From Flavobacterium sp. SH_e (GTDB taxonomy: Bacteria > Bacteroidota > Bacteroidia > Flavobacteriales > Flavobacteriaceae): DNA of 64,000 nucleotides. The translations under genes were made by a program, and so were the position numbers. The stretch spans positions 186,001-250,000 of the forward strand of contig NZ_JAOVZN010000001.1 of the NCBI RefSeq assembly GCF_025717045.1. The letters run 5' to 3'. Below the pieces are notes generated by a model that saw only the letters and a program-made list of their open reading frames with translations, did not search any database and had not been told where the DNA came from. Below, piece after piece: positions 30,244 to 36,757 of the stretch (positions are counted from its first letter, which is position 1; the number at the start of each line of letters is the position of its first letter).

Positions 30244-30675
30244 ATGAAATTTTTACATTTATTAGTGGTAACACTATTTTTTACAGCCTTTCAATCGCAT
30301 TCGCAAGTTCATGTTGATCAAATTATTCATAATTCAAAAGAACGTTATATTACCACGACAATTGGTTATCCAGTTCCTGGGACTTATGCTCCATTAAACC
30401 AAAAAGAACCCATTACTGTTCTAAATCCAGATGGAACAGGTTTTATCCAAGCAGAAGATTTAAGCAAACAAAAAATCAATTGGGGAATTGAATGTACAGA
30501 CGAAGGTACTCCTATTTTTAAAGAAGGATTTAATAGTGCATCATACACTTTTTGGTACAGACCTAACGATAGTGAAGAATGGTATTATTCTCAATTCTCT
30601 ATTCATTTTGCCAAGAAAAAAATGTTTTTAATGGGGGAAAGAGTAAAAGTATACGAGGATTATAACGTACAATAA
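30244..30675 (+). CDS. secreted hypothetical protein
   Basis: 143 residues. The first 21 (MKFLHLLVVTLFFTAFQSHS) are a signal peptide, and the mature part is rich in aromatic residues and beta strands (INWGIECTDEGTPIFKEGF, ASYTFWYRPNDSEEWYYSQF). I do not recognise a family. It follows the TonB-dependent receptor by 144 bases on the same strand, but a shared transcript is uncertain. Confidence 0.65.
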   Translation: MKFLHLLVVTLFFTAFQSHSQVHVDQIIHNSKERYITTTIGYPVPGTYAPLNQKEPITVLNPDGTGFIQAEDLSKQKINWGIECTDEGTPIFKEGFNSASYTFWYRPNDSEEWYYSQFSIHFAKKKMFLMGERVKVYEDYNVQ

Positions 30676-30853
30676 TCAATAAAAAAACGTCTTACTTTTA
30701 AATTTTTCTTCATTTTTGAGGAAATTTTCTACCAAAAAGAAAACGTTTTCGTAGAATTTTAAAAGTACCCGTAAATTTTCCCATTAAATTTTATAAAATT
30801 AAAAATCATACCCAAATTTTATTTAATTTGCAATAAAATTCAATATATTAAAC

Positions 30854-32632
30854 ATGGTTTCAATCACACGCCTTTTTGATTTTCCCTATTATCAACAAGA
30901 AACTTATAACCTTCCGGTTGCTCTAGCAACAAAAAAAAACGGAGTCTGGGAAAAAACATCTAGCCAAGAATATATTGCAAAAGCAAATGCTATTTCAAGA
31001 GCATTATTGCGCATGGGCGTTCAGAAAGATGATAAAATTGCATTAATTACTTCGAATAACAGAACGGAGTGGAATATAATGGATATTGGTATTTTGCAGA
31101 CTGGTGCTCAAAATGTTCCAATTTATCCAACCATTGCAGAAGAAGATTACGAATATATTTTAAATCATAGTGGCAGTATTTACTGTTTTGTTTCTGATGA
31201 AGAAGTTTTACAGAAAGTAAATGCTATTAAAGCCAACGTACCAACTTTAAAAGAGGTTTATTCATTTAATGAAATTCCAGAATGTAAACACTGGTCAGAT
31301 CTTCTTTTAGTGGGCGAAGACGAAAGTAATCAAAGCGAAGTTGAAGCAAGAAAAGATAGCATCAAAACAGATGATTTGGCAACCATCATTTATACTTCTG
31401 GAACAACTGGAAGACCTAAGGGTGTTATGCTTTCGCATAAAAACATTGTGTCGAACGTTTTAGACAGTGCGCCAAGAATTCCGTTTGATCCAGGAAAAAG
31501 TACAGCATTAAGCTTCTTGCCTATTTGCCATATTTTCGAAAGAATGATTTTGTACATCTATCAATATTATGGTGTTTCGGTTTATTTTGGAGAATCTATT
31601 GATAAAATCAGTGATAACTTAAAAGAAGTTCGTCCCACTGTAATTACAGCTGTACCAAGACTTTTAGAAAAAGTTTACGATAAAATTTATGCTAAAGGCG
31701 CAGAATTGACTGGAATTAAGAAAAAACTGTTTTTCTGGGCAATTGATTTAGGTTTAAAATATGAACCTTATGGAGCAAATGGTGCTTGGTATGAATTCCA
31801 ATTAAAAATTGCCCGCAAATTGATTTTCAGCAAATGGAAAGAAGGTTTGGGCGGAAATTTAGATTTAATGGTTTCTGGAAGTGCAGCATTGCAACCACGT
31901 TTAACGAGAGTTTTTGCTGCGGCAGAAATTCCGGTTATGGAAGGTTACGGTTTATCTGAAACTTCTCCAGTAATTGCGGTTAACGATCAAAGAAATAGAG
32001 GTTTCAAAATTGGAACTGTTGGAAAACCAATTCGCAATCTTGAAGTTAAAATCGCTGAAGATGGTGAAATCTTATTGAAAGGTCCAAACGTAATGTTAGG
32101 TTACTATAAAGATCCTGAAAAAACTGCTGAAGCAATTCAAGACGGTTATTTCCATACAGGAGATATCGGAGAAATTGATAGCGAAGGTTTCTTAAAAATT
32201 ACAGACCGTAAAAAAGAAATGTTCAAAACTTCAGGAGGTAAATATATTGCACCGCAAATGATCGAAAATGCAATGAAACAATCTCGTTTTATTGAGCAGA
32301 TTATGGTTATTGGTGAGGGAGAAAAAATGCCTGGAGCTTTTATTCAGCCAAACTTCGAATTTGTAAAAGAATGGGCTAAAATCCATAAAATTACTTTAGG
32401 AAGCACTGATGCTGAAATTGCTTCAAATCCAGATGTTATTAAGCGAATTGATGAAGAAGTAGAAGGAATCAACAAAAAATTTGGCCACTGGGAACAAGTG
32501 AAACGTTTTGAACTTACGCCAGATGTTTGGTCAATTGATGGCGGACAACTTACTCCTACTTTAAAATTGAAACGTAAAATTATTAAAGAGATTTACAAAG
32601 ATCTTTATGCTAAAATCTACGGAAACAATTAA
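30854..32632 (+). CDS. long-chain acyl-CoA synthetase (AMP-forming)
   Basis: A 592-residue ANL-superfamily enzyme that activates fatty acids to acyl-CoA with ATP. The P-loop-like motif YTSGTTGRPKGVMLSHKN is near residues 178-195, the MEGYGLSETSP motif near 358, and the hinge-hydrolysis motif YFHTGDIGEIDSEGFLKITD near 430-449, followed by the catalytic lysine region near the C terminus (LTPTLKLKRKII). Its length fits bacterial FadD-type or FadD15-like ligases. It could feed the beta-oxidation operon at 46.8-53 kb. A terminator follows at 32661. Confidence 0.93.
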   Translation: MVSITRLFDFPYYQQETYNLPVALATKKNGVWEKTSSQEYIAKANAISRALLRMGVQKDDKIALITSNNRTEWNIMDIGILQTGAQNVPIYPTIAEEDYEYILNHSGSIYCFVSDEEVLQKVNAIKANVPTLKEVYSFNEIPECKHWSDLLLVGEDESNQSEVEARKDSIKTDDLATIIYTSGTTGRPKGVMLSHKNIVSNVLDSAPRIPFDPGKSTALSFLPICHIFERMILYIYQYYGVSVYFGESIDKISDNLKEVRPTVITAVPRLLEKVYDKIYAKGAELTGIKKKLFFWAIDLGLKYEPYGANGAWYEFQLKIARKLIFSKWKEGLGGNLDLMVSGSAALQPRLTRVFAAAEIPVMEGYGLSETSPVIAVNDQRNRGFKIGTVGKPIRNLEVKIAEDGEILLKGPNVMLGYYKDPEKTAEAIQDGYFHTGDIGEIDSEGFLKITDRKKEMFKTSGGKYIAPQMIENAMKQSRFIEQIMVIGEGEKMPGAFIQPNFEFVKEWAKIHKITLGSTDAEIASNPDVIKRIDEEVEGINKKFGHWEQVKRFELTPDVWSIDGGQLTPTLKLKRKIIKEIYKDLYAKIYGNN

Positions 32633-32660
32633 TAAATCAAGATAATATAACCAAAACGAA

Positions 32661-32690
32661 AAGGCTGTCTCATTTAAGTCAGCCTTTTTT
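32661..32690 (+). terminator. intrinsic terminator after the acyl-CoA synthetase gene
   Basis: AAGGCTG / CAGCCTT arms around TCTCATTTAAGT are followed by a T-run. Confidence 0.8.
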
Positions 32691-32776
32691 TATTATTAAA
32701 AACAGGTGTTTTTGCTTTAAACAAGAAACCATAAATCGTGTATTTTTAGGTTTTATTTCAACTAAAACTGAAAACT

Positions 32777-33691
32777 ATGTCTTGGACAGTTCTCGAACAA
32801 TTATGGAAACGTGCTGTAAATCCTGAAAATACAAATCCAGACCTTTATAACTGGGACAGTGAAGTTAAATCGTTGTACCAATTAGGCATTGGCATGGAAG
32901 ATACTTTACGTTTTTTATATTCTGAAAAACCAAATTTTGAAACTTTCAAAATATGGGTTAATAGCAGAAAACGAGATATTACTCCCGAAATCGAAGATCT
33001 AACTGAAAATATATTATCTGCTCAAGATCTTGAATTTTGGAATCAAAATGGTTATGTAGTAGTTAAAAATGCGATTTCAAAAGAAGATTGCGAAGCCACA
33101 CAAAAAGCCATTTGGGAATATTTAAAAATGGATCCAAATGAAAAAGAAAGTTGGTACAAACGCCATGAAGAACAAAAAGGGCTTATGCTTAATTTTTCGG
33201 ATCATGAAACTTTAAATCGCAACCGTTTTTCGCCAAGAGTAAAAAAAGCTTATGAACAGCTTTATGGAACTACGAATATTTACAAAACAATAGACAAAGT
33301 AAGTTTTAGTCCGCCTGAAACAGAAAATTTCACTTTTCTGGGAAGTCCGCTTCATTGGGATATGAGTTTAAAAAAACCGCTTGTTTTCGATCTTCAAGGA
33401 TTGCTTTATTTGACAGATTGCGAAGAAAATGATGGAGCTTTTCATTGCGTTCCAGGTTTTCATAATCAAATTAATCAGTGGTTGGACGAACTTGAACCCC
33501 ATGAAAATCCAAGAGAAAAAGCATTGCAAACGCTGCAACCAAAACCAATTATTGGCAATGCTGGCGATTTTATAATCTGGCATAACGCACTGCCGCACTG
33601 TGCAACGCCAAACAAAGGAAAAACCCCACGAATGGTTCAATATCTTACTTATCTTCCAAACGATTATAATGCAGCAGGAGAATGGATTTAG
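32777..33691 (+). CDS. phytanoyl-CoA dioxygenase (PhyH) family protein
   Basis: A 304-residue Fe(II)/2-oxoglutarate-dependent oxygenase. The FWNQNGYVVVKNAISKEDC segment near residue 90 opens the PhyH domain, HWDMS near residue 194 supplies His and Asp of the metal facial triad, and HNALPHCATPN near residue 272 supplies the second His. A conserved Arg (KTPRMVQYLTYLP) likely binds 2-oxoglutarate. The first 80 residues are an extra helical part. The substrate cannot be predicted. Two hairpins (33720-33749 and 33756-33780) follow the gene. Confidence 0.85.
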   Translation: MSWTVLEQLWKRAVNPENTNPDLYNWDSEVKSLYQLGIGMEDTLRFLYSEKPNFETFKIWVNSRKRDITPEIEDLTENILSAQDLEFWNQNGYVVVKNAISKEDCEATQKAIWEYLKMDPNEKESWYKRHEEQKGLMLNFSDHETLNRNRFSPRVKKAYEQLYGTTNIYKTIDKVSFSPPETENFTFLGSPLHWDMSLKKPLVFDLQGLLYLTDCEENDGAFHCVPGFHNQINQWLDELEPHENPREKALQTLQPKPIIGNAGDFIIWHNALPHCATPNKGKTPRMVQYLTYLPNDYNAAGEWI

Positions 33692-33719
33692 CTTATTTAT
33701 GGTAATGGCAGAAACGCGA

Positions 33720-33780
33720 AAAGCTGTAAATAATTCTATTTACAGCTTTCTACAGTTATCAGCTATCCTTTTGATAACTG
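33720..33780. terminator. two tandem hairpins between convergent genes
   Basis: AAAGCTGTAAATA / TATTTACAGCTTT forms a perfect 13-bp hairpin, and CAGTTATCA / TGATAACTG forms a second. They sit between the convergent PhyH and exonuclease genes and may end transcription in both directions, though T-runs are short. Confidence 0.5.
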
Positions 33781-33797
33781 CGATTAACAATTAAATT

Positions 33798-34343
33798 CTA
33801 ATTTTTAATGCACCAATTCAAAATCTTAGCGATGTTTTTGGCATCGTCAATTCCGCGGTGATGTGTTCCTTCTAACGGAATATTTAGCAATGCAAGCGCG
33901 CCGTTCATTCCTGTTGGTTTAACCAAGCCAAACTTTTCGGCAAAATGCGCTTTTACATTGATATGCTCCTCTCCCATTGGATAGGAAACACCAAACGATT
34001 TACATTGTTTTTTCAGCATATTCAAATCGTACTGACCGTAACTTGCCCAAGTGTACAAATCGGGATTATATTCGTCAATAAGCTGATTAATGGCCTCCTC
34101 GAAACTAACTCCGTTCTTATCAAGTAAATCCTGAGTAATGGTCGTTAATTCTGTACAAAACGGACTAACGCTTGAGCGTTGCGGCTTTATCAAGATTCCT
34201 TTATTCTTGGAAATTTCACCTGTTGCAGTATCTAAGACCGCTAATCCGATTTCAATAATTTCATTTTGCTGTCCGCTCGGGACAGCGCCTTGCCAACATG
34301 TGGCTTCTAAATCGATAATAATAATTTTATCTGTAGTTTTCAT
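33798..34343 (-). CDS. DEDDh 3'-5' exonuclease (ERI-1/KapD-like)
   Basis: A 181-residue nuclease from the MKTTDK start at 34343; a longer frame reaches 34382 but its first 13 residues are Lys-Leu-rich and unlike the family. Exo I is IIIDLEATCW (Asp and Glu ligands), Exo II lies around WASYGQYDLNML, and Exo III is HHRGIDDAKNIAKI (His and Asp), so all DEDDh residues are present. Relatives degrade RNA 3' ends (ERI-1, KapD, Snipper). Just upstream are fragments of intergenic repeats (34376-34505). Confidence 0.87.
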   Translation of the reverse strand: MKTTDKIIIIDLEATCWQGAVPSGQQNEIIEIGLAVLDTATGEISKNKGILIKPQRSSVSPFCTELTTITQDLLDKNGVSFEEAINQLIDEYNPDLYTWASYGQYDLNMLKKQCKSFGVSYPMGEEHINVKAHFAEKFGLVKPTGMNGALALLNIPLEGTHHRGIDDAKNIAKILNWCIKN

Positions 34344-34397
34344 TTTTTTTAATTTTTTAATAAGTGTTTTATTTAACCGCAAGAGTCGCTAAGATTA

Positions 34398-34500
34398 GTT
34401 TCACGCAGATTTTGCCAGATTTGAGCAGATTTTTAATCCTTTTAATCTTTATAATCTGTGGCTAAAAAAACTTTGTGTCTTAGCGCCTTAGTGGCAACTC
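34398..34500. repeat. mixed intergenic repeats (CCACAGATT and CTTAGCGCC types)
   Basis: TTTAATCTTTATAATCTGTGGCTAAAAAAAC is the right half of the CCACAGATT element, followed directly by CTTTGTGTCTTAGCGCCTTAGTGGCAA, a half of the CTAAG/GGCGC repeat type seen at 20842-20986. It looks like a nested or decayed repeat between the unknown 167-residue gene and the exonuclease gene. Confidence 0.55.
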
Positions 34501-34501
34501 C

Positions 34502-35005
34502 CTAGAAAAACATGCTTTTAAAATCTAGAAAGAAACTTCTTTTCTTAGACTTTTTTTCAGGCTTTTCTCTTTTTGTAGCGCTCTTTTTTTCAAAAACAGT
34601 TTTAGTTTTTTCAAGCTTTTTAGCTGGTTTTATTTCTCCAGTTTTAGACATTTCATAAAACTTTTTGAAAGGACGTGGCTCAAAATCAACCAAAATAGCT
34701 GCCATATTGATAGCGTCAATGTTTGATGGATCTGTTTCTCCTTTTAAGAACGTTTCGATAGGTCTGAACTTATCTTTCTTTTCCTTAAACTTATTCTTTT
34801 TCGAATGATCGAAATCTAAGCCCAAAAGATTGCTGAAGACATTCAAATCCTCTTTCGTTGGGTTATTTTCGAAAATCAACCAGCACAAATCACGAAGTTT
34901 TCCACGAGAAGGTTTGTACAAATAATCAAAGTATTTCCCTCCTTTTTCGGTCTCGTATTTTTTTCTAATTGCGGTTTTATATTGTTGTAATGTATTGTTT
35001 TGCAT
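34502..35005 (-). CDS. hypothetical lysine-rich protein
   Basis: A 167-residue cytosolic protein. Residues 1-85 look globular and helical (LRDLCWLIFENNPTKEDLNVF, LLGLDFDH), the middle (FRPIETFLKGETDPSNIDAINMAAILVDF) resembles a compact helical domain, and residues 118-167 are strongly basic and low complexity (KKLEKTKTVFEKK, KREKPEKKSKKRSFF), which suggests nucleic acid or ribosome contact. I do not recognise the family. It is the last of a run of short unknown genes on this strand. Confidence 0.6.
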   Translation of the reverse strand: MQNNTLQQYKTAIRKKYETEKGGKYFDYLYKPSRGKLRDLCWLIFENNPTKEDLNVFSNLLGLDFDHSKKNKFKEKKDKFRPIETFLKGETDPSNIDAINMAAILVDFEPRPFKKFYEMSKTGEIKPAKKLEKTKTVFEKKSATKREKPEKKSKKRSFFLDFKSMFF

Positions 35006-35097
35006 GGTATTTTGATTTTGTAATTCTTGGGAATCTCAGGAAATCGAAGGCTTTTCTAAGAAATCCAATATCACATAAGTTCAAAAGCACCATTGCT

Positions 35098-35271
35098 TTA
35101 CCAGAGAAATATCTCTAAATGATATATAATTTCCTTAAAATTCACCTTTCGATTCCATAGGTTAGTAAGTTCCAAATCCTCTTTTTTACTGGAGGCAAAT
35201 GGCGGCTCACTAAATTCCACTTTATCTGTTTGACTACTATAGTCTGACCTAAGTCCTATTTTTTGATTCAT
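35098..35271 (-). CDS. possible 57-residue small protein (sORF C)
   Basis: An ATG at 35271 opens a 57-codon frame starting MNQKIGLRSDYSSQTD and ending HLEIFLW. The composition is protein-like (Ser, Lys, Glu mixed; no low-complexity run) and AAGG stands directly before the ATG. It lies 92 bases upstream of the 167-residue gene on the same strand, and just downstream of a small transcript that ends at 35386. No promoter of its own was recognised, so it is only a candidate. Confidence 0.3.
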   Translation of the reverse strand: MNQKIGLRSDYSSQTDKVEFSEPPFASSKKEDLELTNLWNRKVNFKEIIYHLEIFLW

Positions 35272-35385
35272 CCTTAAATTTTTATTGTTTTTATTAAGCT
35301 TCTGAGGTGCTAAGATGCTAAGACACTAAGTTTTTTTTACCTCTGTTCCTTTGCTCCTTTGAACCTTTGTCCCTAAGACAAAAAA

Positions 35386-35407
35386 AAGCACCCGATTAAA
35401 GGTGCTT
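35386..35407 (-). terminator. intrinsic terminator of sORF A
   Basis: On the minus strand the stem AAGCACC / GGGTGCTT around TTTAATC is followed by TTTTTT. It begins 24 bases after the stop of the 31-residue frame and gives that transcript a defined 3' end near 35381. Confidence 0.8.
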
Positions 35408-35430
35408 CACAACAAATAGATATAACTATC

Positions 35431-35526
35431 CTATTGCTTATATTGATGCACCGACATGTAAAAGCATTCACGACCCAAAGTCGAGGCTGCTAATCCTGCG
35501 CTGTATATGTATAATTTAAAACTCAT
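35431..35526 (-). CDS. 31-residue peptide gene with own promoter and terminator (sORF A)
   Basis: An ATG at 35526 opens a 31-codon frame that starts MSFKLYIYSAGLAASTLG, continues with an REC motif and ends with SVHQYKQ. A consensus promoter lies at 35599-35631 and a terminator at 35386-35407, so the transcript is about 210 bases with a leader of about 65-70 bases. The peptide has one cysteine and is not a typical hydrophobic toxin. It could be a small protein, a modified-peptide precursor or an sRNA with an accidental frame. I recognise no family. Confidence 0.45.
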   Translation of the reverse strand: MSFKLYIYSAGLAASTLGRECFYMSVHQYKQ

Positions 35527-35542
35527 TTTATTTATTTTTTAT

Positions 35543-35588
35543 ATTGTAATTGCAATTGTCATTGCGATTGTTATTGTAATTGTTTCAA
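35543..35588. repeat. imperfect hexanucleotide repeat ATTGYN
   Basis: Seven degenerate copies in a row (ATTGTA, ATTGCA, ATTGTC, ATTGCG, ATTGTT, ATTGTA, ATTGTT). It falls in the leader of sORF A; in RNA sense it reads as repeated CAATnA/C words. Confidence 0.7.
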
Positions 35589-35598
35589 TTTTGTTTGG

Positions 35599-35631
35599 CA
35601 AAGATATGATGGAAAAAATCATATTTCCAAA
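35599..35631 (-). promoter_or_regulatory. promoter of sORF A (TTTG, 21 nt, TATCTTTG)
   Basis: On the minus strand TTTG (35628-35631) and TATCTTTG (35599-35606) are 21 bases apart. This is a perfect match in both boxes of the Bacteroidetes promoter. Confidence 0.7.
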
Positions 35632-35914
35632 TATTTTTTAAGAATAATTTTCTGATTATCAATTAGTTAAGTCAAAAATAAAGACAAAGAAATTCCTGTC
35701 CGCAAACTGGTGCAGATCTCAATTTTGTATCAAATGACTGTTACTCATCAGATTACTTTCCAAGACTATATCTTTCTATTTTTATTAATCATTAAACATT
35801 TTGGTCAATTATTTTTTTATTTTTTTTTTGTTTATGGTTCGTTTTCAATCATTTTTTGTCCTTTTCTTGTCACACTGAACGATCCCGAGGCTTCGGGAGA
35901 AGTGGTTTTAAAAC

Positions 35915-35945
35915 AAAAAAAGCGTCCCGAAATCAGGACGCTTTT
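35915..35945. terminator. bidirectional terminator, end of the sORF B transcript
   Basis: The stem AAGCGTCC / GGACGCTT is flanked by A-runs on the left and TTTT on the right, so it can work on both strands. On the minus strand it lies 30 bases after the 32-residue frame. Confidence 0.75.
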
Positions 35946-35974
35946 ATACTTTATGTTGAGTTAAACTCTAAAAT

Positions 35975-36073
35975 CTACATTTCAATTTCATAAAAATACA
36001 TATTGCATCCAAACACCTCAACTGGAAAATCTCCGGCTAATTGTTCAAAATTTTTGCTTACTGAAAGTATCAT
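35975..36073 (-). CDS. 32-residue peptide gene with own promoter and terminator (sORF B)
   Basis: An ATG at 36073 opens a 32-codon frame starting MILSVSKNFEQLAGDFPVEV, followed by FGC and an aromatic tail NMYFYEIEM. A full promoter is at 36105-36137 and a terminator at 35915-35945, giving a transcript of about 180 bases with a leader near 25 bases. It has the same layout as sORF A 450 bases downstream: short, one central to late cysteine, aromatic after the cysteine. No family recognised. Confidence 0.45.
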   Translation of the reverse strand: MILSVSKNFEQLAGDFPVEVFGCNMYFYEIEM

Positions 36074-36104
36074 ATGTATTTTTTCTGTTTATTAATTACA
36101 GATA

Positions 36105-36137
36105 CAAATGTAGTATATTTTGTGATAATTTAACAAA
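36105..36137 (-). promoter_or_regulatory. promoter of sORF B (TTTG, 21 nt, TACATTTG)
   Basis: On the minus strand TTTG (36134-36137) and TACATTTG (36105-36112) are 21 bases apart, the same geometry as the sORF A promoter. Confidence 0.7.
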
Positions 36138-36167
36138 TTATACTGAAAATATATTTTTTATAACAAA

Positions 36168-36437
36168 TTAGCTTTTATTGAGACAAGCTTTTTTTATCTG
36201 CTTCTCTGAAAATGGCGATAACGTTTCTGCCAGATTTCGGCTGGTTCTTAAACAGCTTAGGATTTTTTGCCTTAAATTGATATCGTCGCCAAACTCTGTA
36301 TGCATTAAGAGCTCGAAGATTTCCTGCAAATACAGGGGCTGTTCTTTGTAATCTCCCTCAAACAATTCGTCTGAAAGGAAATTAATTACGGATGGCACTA
36401 CATCACGATGTGTTGGTTTTTGATTTTCTTTTGACAT
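36168..36437 (-). CDS. hypothetical 89-residue protein
   Basis: A small, mostly helical cytosolic protein (VVPSVINFLSDELFEGDY, QEIFELLMHTEFGDDINLRQ, LSPFSEKQIKKACLNKS). No known family recognised. It is preceded by a leader of about 160 bases with interleaved inverted repeats (36449-36599) and a promoter-like site at 36604-36636, which is unusual for so short a gene. The sORF B promoter lies just inside the spacer after its stop. Confidence 0.6.
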   Translation of the reverse strand: MSKENQKPTHRDVVPSVINFLSDELFEGDYKEQPLYLQEIFELLMHTEFGDDINLRQKILSCLRTSRNLAETLSPFSEKQIKKACLNKS

Positions 36438-36757
36438 TTTCGAAAATATTTAAACGCACGAAGCCCTCATCTTCGGTTGTGTCAAAACACTACAAGGAGT
36501 GGAATTAGGGCTATCACTAGCTCCAGCAACGTGAATGAGGGCTCGTTATGTTAACTTAAAATTTTAAGTTTCGGATTTCTCCTTGTATAGTATTTTGACT
36601 TTACAAAGATATGCTTTTATTTTAAAAAGAAAGAAAAGACTTACTTTTGTGATTTTAGATTTTTAATCCCGAATTTAGACCGAAAACAAAGATAGAGATT
36701 AATCTCATCAACGAAGTTGATTTCTTTAGGGTCGTTTTAGCTTTAAAAGTATTCTTT
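36438..36757 (-). other. 320-base gene-free leader with interleaved inverted repeats
   Basis: Pair 1 is AGCCCTCAT at 36462-36470 with ATGAGGGCT at 36535-36543; extended with one unpaired T, the stem is 12 bp on the minus strand. Pair 2 is GTCAAAACACTACAAGGAG at 36481-36499 with its near-complement at 36579-36599. The order left1-left2-right1-right2 is interleaved (pseudoknot or two alternative folds). AACTTAAAATTTTAAGTT at 36553-36570 is a perfect palindrome. A promoter at 36604-36636 would start an RNA right at the outer edge of pair 2. The rest (36640-36757) shows nothing recognisable. Confidence 0.65.
36604..36636 (-). promoter_or_regulatory. promoter-like site (TTTC, 21 nt, TATCTTTG)
   Basis: TATCTTTG on the minus strand at 36604-36611 matches the -7 box. 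The -33 position has TTTC instead of TTTG, 21 bases upstream. Start of transcription would fall near 36597, the outer end of the 19-21 base inverted repeat. Confidence 0.5.

Noticed and set aside
35710..35964. 84-codon plus-strand frame
   Set aside because: It overlaps the bidirectional terminator and a small repeat, is opposite to the sORF B transcript, and has a low-complexity Phe/Ile/Leu composition.
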